DNA of 64,000 bases from Dryas octopetala (lineage: Eukaryota; Streptophyta; Magnoliopsida; Rosales; Rosaceae). Location: positions 14,425,409 to 14,489,408 of the forward strand of contig OY992839.1 of the NCBI GenBank assembly GCA_963921425.1. Reading direction: 5' to 3'. The first letter of the stretch is position 1; each line of letters begins with the position of its first letter. The position numbers were made by a program, and so were the translations under genes. Below the pieces are notes generated by a model. It was not told where the DNA came from and did no database searches. It saw nothing but the letters and a program-made list of their open reading frames with translations. This document shows, piece by piece, positions 33,560 to 46,110 of this stretch.

Positions 33560-36500
33560 TTTAAAAGAGTTTTTTAACTTTTTTGAAGTTAAAAAGTCAC
33601 GTAATATTTAATTAAAATTTTTAAAATTTTTAAAATAATTTATAAAAGTCTATATATATTCAACTAAGAATTTTAAGAAATTTATTAAAATAATGATCAT
33701 ATAGTATTCAATTTTAAAAGGTATGTAAAAGTGTACGTGTATTTAAAAAGTCATTAATTTTTATGAAATTCATTTAAAGAAAAATTAAAGTTTAGTCCTT
33801 CTAACATTTTTTATTTGAAAAAAATCTTATGATTTTTTTTTTCTAAATAAAACCCTTATTTTTTTTTTTTGTCTAAATAATGTCTTTTGATTATTGTCTT
33901 GTCAAATAAATATGTCATTATTTTTTATTTTTTGAGAGTATAGGATATGAATTCATCCACTACAATAAATATGGCCAAATGCCTCTATTTTTTGCACCCA
34001 TAGATGAGAGAGTGTTTATTGACAAATGAGGTGGTCACTAATACTTATTGTTAGTGATTGCGTTTATGGTGGAAATAATAGTTGCCTTAGGACCTACTCA
34101 TTTGTAAGATAATTGATTTTTTGGTAGCTCTATAAACATAGTAACCAAATTGGGAAATTAGTGAGATATTTTTCTTTTCTCACCCCTAACCCAAACTAAA
34201 TTTGTAATGACGGTTGTGCACAAGACCTCTTTTCTTTTAAACTAAAGTTGAAAAAGTGACAATTGACATTTTGGGTTTAGGGATGAATTTATAAAATATT
34301 TCATTAAAATTATTTTTCTATGAATTTATAAAATTATTTGTTTTAAAATGAAATGTTTTTGTAATTAAATTGGTTTAAGATTTTAATTTGACAAAACTAA
34401 ATGTTTAGATTTTAAATGAGTTTTTGGTCTAGTTGGATAGGTCTCGAGACTACTAGAGCGTAGACACGAAGAAGATATGAAATGGAGTAACGACCATCAA
34501 GTTTTAGGTATTTTAAATTAAAAGGCAATTTTGTAAATTGGTCAGATAAGGTTTTACTATAAAAACCTAACTTCAACATTTTTTTTCTCATTTGCCTTTA
34601 GAAGCAGACTCACACCACCTTCTGTTTCTCTCTTTTCTCTCTCCTCTGCCATGAGCCCTCTCCAGCCATGGACCCCAATCAACTAGTCTCTTCCTCCTCT
34701 CTCTATCCATGCCTTTTGTTTGCTTAACAACCCAATAAAAACATGGATTCAAACCGAACTTGATTCGGCTTTCTTCTCCGATGGGTCACTAATTCCAGCA
34801 ACCTCTTGCCGTCAAGTTGGTCCTGAAATCTTCCCATGGGTGAGTTGAGTTCAATGGTGTAAATACTTAGCCCATTTAGCCGCCACACGTGGTGGTTCGA
34901 AACCCTAACAGTCGCGACCCTCCTCCATCGTTTCAGGCGATATAGGGGGCAGAGTCCGGCGATCTTCATCAAGTTTTCCTTCTCTCATCATCCATTGGTG
35001 CACATGTATGAATCTGATTGTAGATGAATCAAAAACCCCCAAATCAAACCCTAGAAACCCATTGCTGGCCTTGTTGAATTCTGGTATCTACGGCCACTTT
35101 TGGTCATTCATTTGGTATCAATTCCATTTATTTTTCAAGTTTTTTGTATTCCGATTGTTCACCTTATTTATAATTATATTGTTAGTGTTAAATATTATCT
35201 TGTTAGTTGTATTCCTTTGGTATCACTAATATATCAAACTTCAGATTTTATTTAATGTTAAATATTATCTTGTTGTTTGAGTCTATACCACAAGTTGAAT
35301 GTTATGATCTATGCTACTTGGTTTTTTGGTGATATCTGGAGCTTCTTTCATATTTTTCATTTTCTCCTTTATAGCTACAGATTTATGGTAGTGATCAAAA
35401 AGTATGTTTTCACTTCTATTAATTATAACTTCGATTATAGCATGTTTATAACTTCAAAATATGGTTTTGCTTATGTTCAATTTTGATCAAACAAAATTCA
35501 TTTTTAACTTATGTTCCTTTCTCTTGTGAGTTTATACTTTGTGGTTTTGCTTGGTTGTGATGTAGGACTAAGAAGACCAAGAAGAAGACTTGAGAACCGA
35601 ACCTCATGGGAGAGGACCGGACCTCCAGAAGTTGAGAAGAAGATTGAGAACCGGACCTCATGGGAGAGGATCGGACCTCCAGTAGCTTGAAAGTGCGAAA
35701 CCTCCTTCTTCTTTCTTCCTTTCCATTCTTCATTTTTTTAATCAACAACACCATCATCTTCATTTCTTTTTTCTTCTTTATCCCACAAACCCTACATGTT
35801 TAGTATTATTTTGTTTATTTGAAATGTTGTCTTGTATTCTTCTTATAAAAGGATGTTTAGTTGTATTTGTTAGAATTAATGAATATTGAAGAAAATTGGT
35901 TCCAACTTCTGAGTTTTTACTATTCTTCTTTGTAATTCAAAGAAGGTATGTCTCTAGCACGATAGCTAGCCCCCTTCCAGCTTTTGCTGCATGGAATGAG
36001 TTTTAATGTAAGATTCAATCCCATTGCAGGATATGTTTGATGCAAAAATGTATTTTGAATTCTAATTAATTAGTCACCAAAATTCATGGAGACATTGTTT
36101 AATAATATCAATTCTAACACCAATACAACAATCTTACATTTAATGGTGAAAAGAAAAAACCAACTAACTGCAACATTAGTGAGCAGCTGCCTTGTTAGAG
36201 AACCTAAATGAAAGTCCCCCTTCATTTAATGATGGATTTTAATAGACTTTGAAAGACTTTTATGTGTATTTCAACGTCATTATAAATTTGATTTTTTCTT
36301 TGCAGATTTTTAAGGATTTCTATAAACTCTGTAGAACTCTCTGAAAATCTGCAAATTATGCAAAAATCAGTCACTTAAAAAAAGTCTACAAAAATCTTTA
36401 TAAATTTATATACACTATACCCCCCTTTCTTTCAAAATCTGTAAAATTATCATTTACTATCATTTGTCTGCCAATACTTTTTAGAGGTAATTAGGCTTAG

Positions 36501-36790
36501 GTCCCTTAAAATACTAGTGTTTAGATAAAAACCGATAGTGATTTCAAATTCACAGTCAAGTCCTTTACATTCATATTTAAGTCTTTTTTTTAATGCCACA
36601 CCAGATTGTTAATTACACATCAACATTTTTTTTTAATAAAAAAATTCAATTTTTTTAATATCCAAATTGACTTTCTCTAATTTTAAACTAATAATTATCA
36701 TTTATTGTGTAGATATTGTTCAACATTATCTTTTTTCTTTTTTTGTTTAATCAATATTATCTTATTTTGATTAACTCATATATGATTTAA
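33560..36790. other. Gene-poor AT-rich spacer
   Basis: No gene is supported. A pyrimidine-rich patch at about 34600-34720 with two ATG triplets and a balanced stretch at 34780-35080 look like a leader and first exon but give no sustained frame. A short tandem duplication lies at 35583-35690. Around 36230-36440 degenerate words (agactttgaaagactttt; aaaaagtctacaaaaatcttt) hint at inverted ends of an old small element. Confidence 0.45.
35583..35690 (+). repeat. Tandem duplication of about 52 bp
   Basis: The phrases aacctcatgggagagga and cggacctccag recur once each with single-base differences, giving two copies with a period of about 52 bp. Confidence 0.8.
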
Positions 36791-36857
36791 CTAAACTCTC
36801 ATTTGACAAATCCTAGTAGTATACCCTTAAAACTCTATTCGGATGGGGCATTCTCAC

Positions 36858-36928
36858 CATCTACAGAGCTGAAACATATCCCAGATGGCATTTGCAATGT
36901 TCTCATCTTCAAGCAACTCAATGTAGGC
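36858..36928 (-). pseudogene. Exon-like fragment of an unrecognised gene
   Basis: On the minus strand, ttgattacacag is followed by a 71-nt open stretch encoding AYIELLEDENIANAIWDMFQ and a few residues more, and then by the donor-like atg|gtgaga. Composition and bordering sites look like a genuine exon. No neighbouring exon was found on either side, so it is probably a gene fragment. I do not recognise the protein. Confidence 0.4.
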
Positions 36929-37240
36929 CTGTGTAATCAATTGAAAAATAACAAAAAAAACCCCTTAATTCTTCTCAACCCTTTAGCCAAAGACTGAAAC
37001 TCTTTCCACTGACACTACCCTATAAATTTGTTAACACTCTACTAATTACGTCTCATTATAAGTTAAAGATTCTAATTGAGACTAACCATCAAAGCTCCAA
37101 AATTGCTTACATTTTTCCAACAAGAAATCACCATATGTATGCCGACTCTGTATAAGTCTTGGCATGCATCAAAATCATTGTTTTAGTACACATGTCTCTC
37201 TTTATCTGCATTTATCTCTTCCTCTATTCAGTGTCACCCT

Positions 37241-37459
37241 GTGCCTTTCTCCTTCTTTGTGTCTCCCATATCTCTGATTTCCCTCCCTCCTTCAACCATC
37301 ACTGCCATCACCACTGTAATCATCACCAACCTCTTTATGATCCCATCAACTCATGCTCTTGGCTTCGGATCCACCATGACCATCAGTTATGGTTCAGGCA
37401 CCATATGCAATGTGGTTTCAGACTATCCAAGTCTGCGCATCGTCATCAACATTTTTTGA
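37241..37459 (+). pseudogene. N-terminal fragment resembling CRINKLY4-related (CCR) receptor kinases
   Basis: The frame encodes a hydrophobic leader followed by HALGFGSTMTISYGSGTICN. CCR-type receptor kinases begin their mature ectodomain with a very similar ALGSGSTxAVSYGSxTVCG. After about 72 codons the frame stops, and I could not follow the RCC1-like repeats or the kinase domain downstream. It is best read as a decayed gene fragment. A short secreted protein is a less likely alternative. Confidence 0.4.
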
Positions 37460-38329
37460 CCAAAACAGGCTTACTATTCTGTTTGTGTACAAATCCACAT
37501 GGATTTAACAACCAATCATGGATCGATATATGGCAAGTCAGATCCAACCTCAGGCTTTGGCTTTTCAACGGCCAAACTTGGACCTCCACGTCACCATACC
37601 AGCTCGGCATATTTCCATTGCCACTTCGGATAGGCCCCACCTCGGCGAGCCCCGACATCCGACCCGACCCGATCTGAAGATTCTCCAAGAAATTAAGTTT
37701 TTATCTTTTCTTGGCTATCCCAGTCCGGCTCAGCTCGGCTTTTGGTGATCATCTTCTCAGACAACGGATCATCGTCGAGTGATCCTTGTTCTTCCTTATT
37801 CTCCCAAGTTCATAACATGTTCTTCTTTGTTCTTACACAAACACCTCCAAGTACATATCACTGACTTCATTATCGGAGCGTATTTGGCTGATACCACACT
37901 GGTCCTTCTCCTTTAATCTTGTGTTAGTGCAGGAAGATCTCGAGTCAACATCCACTTCATCATCCAACAGGGCTTCTGATCAGCCAGATCATTATCTCTA
38001 AGTTGTTGCATCTCTCTTACAGAAATTTGCATCAACATATTCTATTAAAACACCTTGTTGTCAAAATGCACCAACCCCAAGTATTGGTACAATTATGTAT
38101 ATGTAATTCGAATTTATGTTTCTACGTGTTGTACGTTAACTGAAAGCATTGATGTAGTGAGCATTTATTTATGATTATATTGCAATGATGATTTTTATTT
38201 CACTTCATTCACATGTTTTATTTATTCCAATGCTTGACTTAATTCTCATATTTATGCTAACGAGTCCAGTTTCACCAAAGTGTTTAATTTGGATTTTGAT
38301 TTGACACTTCAAATTGAGAAACTTACTGT

Positions 38330-38960
38330 TATTAAAGCAGTATGATGAAAAGACTTTCCATAATACCTAAGAAAGATTGAATAGATTAAGCATTATATTT
38401 ATGTGAATGACACAAAAAAGAAATATAAATTAAGACTAAGCTCCCTTAAACTGAAAGTGCTAGAGGATTCTTACGAAATGTTGTAAATTGTTTCAAGACT
38501 GTTGGCATGTACCTTACATGGACATTAATGGATAAGCTCGTGATCATGAAACTTGATGGCATGCGAAATATGAATGAGTATATTCTTGAAACAACTAATT
38601 AAGCAGCAAAAATTAAGATCTTAAGGATGAATGTGAATGAGTTCTGTTGGTAAATTAATTTTTACTTTTTGCCTCTTCAATATGGTCCATTTCAAATTTC
38701 ACTATATCACTATTAAGGACAAGTGGAATGTGAATAGGACTTGACCATTATGTTTGACTAAAAGGAGGTAAGGCTTAAGCAATAAGGACACATAGTTTTG
38801 TTCATCCCGTAAGTCAAGAAGCTGAAAAGAGATTTGGGTAAAAGCCTGTAAAGACATGAAGTGAGGACTACCCAAAATTAATGAACCTGCTAATGTGCTC
38901 AGGCTCATAAGAAAGAACTAGAAGATGATAAATAGTATTTCTTTAAAAGTTGAAGCATTT
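38330..38960 (+). mobile_element. Broken Ty1/copia fragment (gag part)
   Basis: A stretch with gag-like words typical of plant copia elements (for example LMDKLVIMKLDGMRNMNEYI). It is a fossil with many breaks; no LTR was identified around it. It may or may not derive from the same insertion as the fragment at 40670-41565. Confidence 0.6.
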
Positions 38961-39543
38961 TAAGAAATATTGCTTGGTTCGGAAAAATAAGGTACACGTT
39001 TATGAGTTTATCAATTAGTCAGTATGTGTGAAATCATGTAGATCAAAGATTCTAAATTTATAGTATGTATGTGATTATTTTCATTCTCTTTGATGGCCTA
39101 TATATATAAGATATTTGACTATTGATTATTGATATTTATAAGTCGATTGGCTACTGTGTTTATATATCCTTAATAAATATCTTACGTTCCATGTCTTTGA
39201 CTATTCATTATTCATTTATATATATAAATAGTTTGGCTGCTACTCTTATTGATATAATTATAATATAGGTTTTTATTGATCGATTTAATGTGCGTCCATG
39301 TTTGAATTTATATGGATGGATATTTGTAAGTTGTCCATTTGGAATTCGTTTGCCTATATATTGTTGACTCTTATGTATATTAATTAATAATTTAGTATAT
39401 ATATCTAACAATTTTGATATATGAATTTTATATAATTTTGATTTGGATGCTATTAAAATCATCAATTTCTTTTTCTATGATTATATATTGTTTAAAGTTA
39501 CATGTATACATGTAATTATGATGAATTGAATGTATATAATTAT

Positions 39544-39667
39544 GGGAAACTTAGAGTTCAGTCCATTTTATGTGTCTTTCTTAGACTAAGACCGGTAGTG
39601 ATTTAGGGTTTTAATTAAGTCCTTTTATTTTTCTTATTTGACGGCTTTATGTTAGATTTTAACTCCA
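39544..39667 (+). repeat. 126-bp dispersed repeat, copy 2
   Basis: Matches 7527-7652 at about 90% by eye, in the same orientation, 32 kb away. The flanks of the two copies do not match, so the limits of the repeat are real. Confidence 0.8.
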
Positions 39668-39966
39668 ATGCAGCCTCTGCAAAGCTCATTTTATACCCTA
39701 AGAGGGGAAATACCCTTTAAATCGGGAAATGACTTTATTATGAATTAAAAGAATTTTCTTATAAATTAAAATAACTTTATTATGAATTAAAAAAAATTTC
39801 TTATAAATTATTATGAATTAAAAGGATTTTCTTATAAATTTTAAAACACCCTCAGTCTTCATCTAAAAATTGTTCTTCTAAAAGACCTAAGCTAATTATC
39901 TCTATAATTATTGACTAGAAAAGTCTCAGCTTGTACTGTTGACTATTATTTATATATATATATACA

Positions 39967-40206
39967 GACTCCTTCTATTGAGGTATACCTCAACTTATTT
40001 ATGTTGAGGTATACCCTATTAGGGCCCACACGAGTCGTTTTGTGTCGATCTGAACCGTTCATTTTTTACATCCCATTGATAGATCATCCTTGCAGAAAAT
40101 TAGCCAAAAAATGAACGGTTTGGATCGACACAAAACGACTCGTGTAGGCCCTAATAGGGTATACCTCAACATAAATAAGTTGACGTATACCTCAATAGAA
40201 TGAGCC
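39967..40206. mobile_element. 240-bp foldback MITE with ~95-bp inverted arms
   Basis: The left arm starts ctattgaggtatacctcaac and runs through cgacacaaaacgactcgtgt (in inverted form). The right arm ends gacgtatacctcaatagaat. Arms pair nearly perfectly from about 39967-40062 with 40108-40206, around a loop of about 45 bp holding the diverging centre. It has no coding capacity. Both arms are set in TA-rich DNA, which hides any target duplication. Confidence 0.9.
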
Positions 40207-40669
40207 TATATATATACATATATATTCTTTGAGGATTGTATTTCTTTAATCAAGAAGCTTTTTTAACTTTAAATATTGATATTAATACTCATGTATGTAT
40301 GGTTTGGTGTTCACCACAGTGCTCCAATCCATGATCATGAGTATTAAGTTAATGTTTAGATTTGATATTTATATTAGAATAGATTAGGTGTTCACCACAG
40401 TGCCCTAATTTGTAGTTATAAATATTGGATCATTATGTTTGTATTCATATCATGTATGAGTTGGTTGCCCACAGGTCCAAATCTGTTGAAAATATAGGAC
40501 AACCACATATGTTGTATTTTCCTTAAGTGATTAATTAAAATGTCACCCTATTAAGCATGTCTAAATTTCAACAGTTTTATTTCCTTGAAAATTATTGTGT
40601 TGTGTATTATTAGGAATAATATTAATGTTGTGAGCATACTTATTATATTCCAGTTTCTCCTCCCATCTC

Positions 40670-41565
40670 CGTTTATTCACAAGTCTCATCCTTCCTAAAT
40701 TTGATGGGACTAATTTTTGGAATGGAATGAGCAAGTACAATTTAGTTTGGGGGTTCTAGACCTTGATATGTCACTTCTCGTTGATGAACCCACTACTCTT
40801 ACTGAGTCAAGTAGCGAGGATGAGAAGTATATTCATCAGGCATGGTCTAGGTCCAATAGACTCAACTTGATGTTTTTGTGAATGACGCTTGTTGCAAACA
40901 TCAAGACATCCCTACCGCAAACATCATGACATACCATTACTATTTATGCGTTTAAAGAAAACATTGTTGATCGGTGTATATACCTAAAGGTCAGTGGGAG
41001 TAAGTTTTTGCAAAGAAAGTGTTGAGGTATTTGCAAGGGACGAAAAACCAAATGCTCACGTTTAGGAGGAGTAACCACCTTGAGGTGATTGGTTATGCTG
41101 ACTCAAATTATGGAGGGTGTGTAGATAGATTAAAGAGCACTTTCGGCTATGTGTTTCTTCTCACAAGAGGGGTCGTTTCATGGAAGAGTGCTAAGCAGAG
41201 CATCATTGTTTCATCTATCATGGAAGTTGAGTTCGTAGCTTGTTTTGAAGCTACAAATCATGGGTTATGACTGCGGAATTTTATTTTCGGACTTGGAGTT
41301 GTGGATTCTATCTCTAGGCCGTTGAAAATTTACCGTGATAATGTCGCAACAGTGTTCTTTTTCAAAGAACGATAGGTATACTAAGGCAGCTAAGCACATT
41401 AAAGTGAAATACCTATCAATTAAGGAAGAAGTTCAGAAACAACGAGTGTCAATTGAACACATTAGTATGAGTGTTAATATAGCAGATCCACTCATGACAG
41501 AGCTGACACCAAAGACATTCATGAAGCATGCTGAAGGAATAGGTCTTGAGTGTAGCCATTAGAAC
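40670..41565 (+). mobile_element. Broken Ty1/copia fragment (gag start joined to RNase H end)
   Basis: The left part holds copia gag words (FDGTNFW region). From 41019 to 41560 the RNase H end of a copia polyprotein is evident (GYADSNYGGCVDRLKSTFGY; VNIADPLMTELTPKTFMKH). The middle of the element is missing. It is a fossil with several breaks and no LTRs identified. Confidence 0.85.
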
Positions 41566-42057
41566 AACTTAATTGTGGATTGCTAGTGCTTATTTATTTG
41601 ACATGATATTTTCATGACTTCAAAAGTTTTATGTCTTGTATTATTGTATACATGCATGTGAATGAATGAATGTGACAGAAATAGTCTTTCAAAGACATTA
41701 AGGAACCATTAATAAACAACCAAACTTATAGGCCTAGCTAAATAAGTCATTGTGTCGTAGTACATGGAATGAACCATACTTTTGAATAGTATGAAACCGC
41801 TGTGACTCACATCGGGCATCAGCCCAACTCTATATAACATCGGGCTGGGCCAACTTGCTAAGTATCCGACTTCAGACTTGCCGGCCGAGTGAGGATACCT
41901 ACGAGTATGGTTGGGCCTCAATTTGTCCAGATAAAAAAACAAAAGCAAAAACAAAATATTAAGAAAAGAAAAACCCTCGAAAGCTACATATAAGTATATA
42001 ACACAAACATCGATCAAATTACAAATTGTCAAATTCAATACAAGTCAAACCCGAAAA
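41566..42057 (+). promoter_or_regulatory. Upstream region of the 192-aa membrane protein gene
   Basis: From about 41800 the sequence contains gggctgggccaac and gttgggcctcaa (GGCCCA-type elements on either strand). The final 100 bp before the ATG are A-rich with a tatataacacaaaca stretch (41996-42010) that may be leader or TATA. The exact start is not determinable. Confidence 0.4.
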
Positions 42058-43614
42058 ATGGACAACAAAGATGACAACAAGATCGGAGAAATCGAAGAAA
42101 CGGGTCCAAAATCCGATGGGTCATCTTCTGACCTGAGCCCGAACCCGAATCCCAGAACCGCGAGGACGAAGGTTCCAGAAGTGGAGGTCCGGCTGTATCG
42201 ACGAGGCAAAGGTCCGATCGACGCGTTCAAGTCGGGGCTGGGGGGTTGGGACCAGAACCAGTTGGAGGTCCTAGACATTCTCGACAAGTTCGGCTTCAAA
42301 TCGCTGTACGCGTTCAATCCGGAGTCGGGTCGCGGGGTTCCGATCCGGTTTAATCCCAGAAATGGAAGGTCTGTGCTTACTTATAAAGATGGATCCGTGG
42401 TCCACATTGACGGAGAGCCTAAGGTATTTATATCTCTTTGTTTTTTTTTTTTATGCATGATAATTCAAACCCAATTTGTGAAATTAATCGAAGTAATTTT
42501 CTGTTTGGTTGCTGAGAAAATTTGGATGTGATGGAAAGAAATAGTTTGATTTGAATGTGTTTGTCTTAAATATGTATGTGGGTGAGTTTCTTTTGGAGTG
42601 GAATATTTGACAATCTTTATCTTCTATAATTCGTAATTAGCAAAAGCTGCATGTGAATGCCAATTAGCAATAGAGTGGTTCCTTTAGAGCAAGAGATATT
42701 AGCAATGTACTTGGTTGTATTAGAAATAAAGTAGTTCCTTTAGAGCAAGATAGTAGCTACCTTGACAATTGAATGTCCCTAAGAACCTACAGACTTCATC
42801 TTTTATGCTTGGATCATTTGTATGATAAAACACTGAGGTTTATAACCACATATGGCTCAAAATAAAGATTAGGATATCATTTCATTGTTATAGTGGGCAA
42901 CTGTGCAATTGCGATTGTGGGGGCTTGTAGCTATTTATCCCCACTCTCAAGGCCAGAGTTTCGAACGTAATTCTCTTTGGCCACCTTTGTACCCAAAAAA
43001 AAAAAAGTGCCGTGATTCTCCATGTAGTCAGTTTTTAGGAACCGTGCTAGTAGTGTAGCGCCACACCCACGTCTCTGTTGCCCACCATAACATGAGTAAT
43101 GTTGCCCACTAGATCATTCTCTAGGACTTCAAGTTATACTTTCCTGTGTGTTTTTTTTTCTATTTCATGAATACTACTTTTCCTGTATCTTCTGTGTTTC
43201 GAGCCCCACATTTCCTTCGGATCATGAATACTGAAAGAGAAACAGTTTGATTTTCTCCCATGAAAGGGAATGCCCTGCATATGGACTGACTGTATTATAT
43301 GCCACAATATTTGATTTGCATTGTTTTGTAGGCATCTGATTATCTCTTTAGATGCTAGTTTAGCTAATTGATTCTTGCATGTTTGCATTCTCTAAATGTA
43401 GGATTCCTTGATCCAACCGGTGACGAAAATCTTGATTGGAGTAGCTGTTATAACCATCCTGATAACTTTGGTTTTGAAGGATCCTCCAGAATGGATCCAG
43501 AAATTAAACATTTTCGGAGGTAACTTCCCTCCATGGATCCTTGCTCTCATAGTAATAGTTTTTACTCGAATGAGGAAGAGAACCAGGGATTTTCTGAAAA
43601 CGTATGGTTGGTGA
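42058..43614 (+). CDS. Conserved plant protein with two C-terminal membrane segments, function unknown
   Basis: Exon 1 is 42058-42423 (122 codons) and exon 2 is 43402-43614 (70 codons plus stop), phase 0, 192 aa. The first 45 residues are charged and low in complexity. Residues 45-122 form a compact soluble part (VEVRLYRRGKGPIDAFKSGL, LDILDKFGFKSLYAFNPESG, GRGVPIRFNPRNGRSVLTYK). Residues 130-149 (KILIGVAVITILITLVLKD) and 165-178 (PPWILALIVIVF) are hydrophobic and probably span a membrane. The end is basic (TRMRKRTRDFLKTYGW). I recall similar proteins only as uncharacterised plant entries. Clean splicing and strong composition contrast with the surroundings support a real gene. Confidence 0.85.
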
Positions 43615-44419
43615 AATGTGCCATTCATGCTTCTCCTGTGAGGCCTATTAGTTTCTCCAAGTGTTCTCAAATTTTGTTAAAAACTGATTCATGATCTACG
43701 GAAATTTGGCGATGAAGCAAGTAGTGTTTAACAGGGGTCCTCATCTGTGTGACGACGCGTATCCACGAAAAGCTACAGGGGGATTATACCTCCTCATAAG
43801 TGTAACCCCCTGCAATGCTTTGTGGATGTACGAGGGAGCATTTTCATTACTTAGTTGCCCAGTTCTTCCATTTTAAATTGCCTATTTAAAGAATTAAAGA
43901 TATTGGGTTCTTAATTTCTTAAAGTTGTTGAAAGGATTATGCATTAATTCATTTTGAACCCTGGTAAGCTGGCTTTGGAGATTGGAGATATTCTCAAAAT
44001 GATTCCAAGAATTGACTTGTAACACTTGTTCAATCTTCCGGTCAAATATGGAAAGCTAAAACAATTAGCAACAACATTCTGACAAAAAAAAAAAAGGCAA
44101 TTAGCAACAAGATCCATGCTGGTACTTGTTATACGAAGCCTTAGAGACAACATTCCTAAGTCCCCATGTTGGTACAGCATAGCCTAGAACCTGTGAGGTA
44201 TAATTTTTAGAGATGTGGAAACATTAAGCTTCAAAACAATAGGCTATGATCAGATTCGTGAATGGATAAATTATCAACCAAAGGATTTGGATACAAATGC
44301 ATCCATTCATTGTTAAATGTAAAACAATTAATAAGGTGTTTAATTATTATTCTTCAACCAAAGCATTGGATATAAATGCATCCTTTCAATGTTATACATA
44401 ACAATCAATAAGGTGATAA

Positions 44420-44770
44420 AAATTGCAAGGCATATTCGGAATGTGCATGTGAGACCTAAGGTCTCACATGACACCTTAATATATATAGAATTGTCGAGGA
44501 TTTATTATTGGCAATAACATGTTGATGCCCCTATATTATTATATTTGTCCATGTGTCACTTTTAAACACATGTCAAATTTGAATTAGGGCTGACACGTAA
44601 AATTATTAGTTTTCATTGACAAATGTAATTATTAGATTGGATATGATACGTCAATTAGAGAAAATTATTGGTACACATATTTGTCTCTTTACTATTTTTT
44701 AGACATTTGTCAAATTTGAATTGGCATTGACACGTAAATTAATATAAAGTTGTTGCGAATTACACCTTAT
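44420..44770 (+). repeat. Dispersed repeat block, copy 1
   Basis: Shares word order with 45725-46110: ggcatattcggaatgtgcat, gagacctaa, ccttaatatatatagaattg, acacatgtcaaatttgaatt, ttttcattgacaaatg, attggatatgatacgtcaat. Confidence 0.7.
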
Positions 44771-45724
44771 ATTAGCAGGCCAATAGAAATAAATTTACAA
44801 TAACATTCCAAAGGCATCGGTTATCCATAGGCCTCAAGTAAAAAAAAAAAAAAAACAAAGAATAACAATTTGGTTATTTATATTAATTGTATACTCACAT
44901 TTCAATTTTTTTATTACAAGAAAATTTTGGGGGGCGGCCATAACCTCCCTCAATCTCTAATTATATGCCGGCCAATTAAGAATATTGTAACTCTATGTCT
45001 GGTAAATCGATGATCCAAAGAAGTATGACAACAAGAAGATGTATACTTCATTAATTGTTCCCTATGCAATCAAATTTCTTCTCTCTTCTGGTAGAGAGGT
45101 CTTGGAAAACTCAACATCAGTGATGAAGAGGAAATGAAAGTCTAACTAGATCCCCAAATTTTGATGGTAAAAAACAATCAAATGATAAACATTTGCAGTC
45201 CACCAGCAATGCATACAAGAAGAGATCGAAGACCAAAAAAGTAGAGGATTTAATATATATTTGATCCTCTCCCTCAGGATGCTCTATGGTGCATCATTCT
45301 TCCTCATCAAACTTCTGAAAGATCAAGTTCAAACAACCTCTGAGAACCATACTAGAACAAGCAGCCTCCATGTCCATCTTGGCTAACATATTTACAATAG
45401 AATTACAAAAGACACTTATTATTCATAAACCTTAATAAAACACAACAAAAGAGAGAAAAAATAATAAGGAAAAAATAATATAATAGTTATTTAATTAAAT
45501 TATATACTTACATTTCAAATTTTGTTTCATGGAAGTAATGGATGGAGACTCGGTCTTTATTAAGCTCCGTTCTTCGTCAAGGAGGTTGTGGTTTTTTGTC
45601 TGGTAAATCATTGCTCCAATCAATTTAGGTAGCTGACAATGTTTCATAGAAAATAAGGGTTAAATAGAGGCGTATCCTGCTATGGATATAAAACCATAGA
45701 ACAAGACTGGTTACAAAGCAATAG

Positions 45725-46110
45725 AAATTGCAAGGCATAATGATTTTAGGAAAATTCGGAATGAGCATGTGAGACCTAAATGACACCTTATTATATATAG
45801 AATTGTTGTATCACTTTTAGACACATGTCAATTCTGAATTGGGGTTAACATGTAAAATCAATAGTTTTCATTGATGAATGTCATTGTTGGATTGGATATG
45901 CTACATCAATTAGAGCTATGATACGTTAGTTAGAGCAAATTATTGGTTCACATATTTACTATGTTTTTGACACTTGTCAAATTTGAATTGAGACTAAAAC
46001 GTAAAATCAATAATTTTAATTTACAAATGTCATTATGGAATTGGATATGAAACATGAATTGAAGCAAATTATTGGTTCTCATATTTACCTTTTACTATTT
46101 TTTAGACCTT
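45725..46110 (+). repeat. Dispersed repeat block, copy 2
   Basis: Second copy of the block at 44420-44770, somewhat longer because the internal gtcaaatttgaattg unit is repeated once more (about 45960-46110). Confidence 0.7.

Noticed and set aside
42045-42317. Minus-strand frame of 90 codons
   Set aside because: It is antisense to exon 1 of the 192-aa membrane protein gene, which has clean splicing and a better composition.
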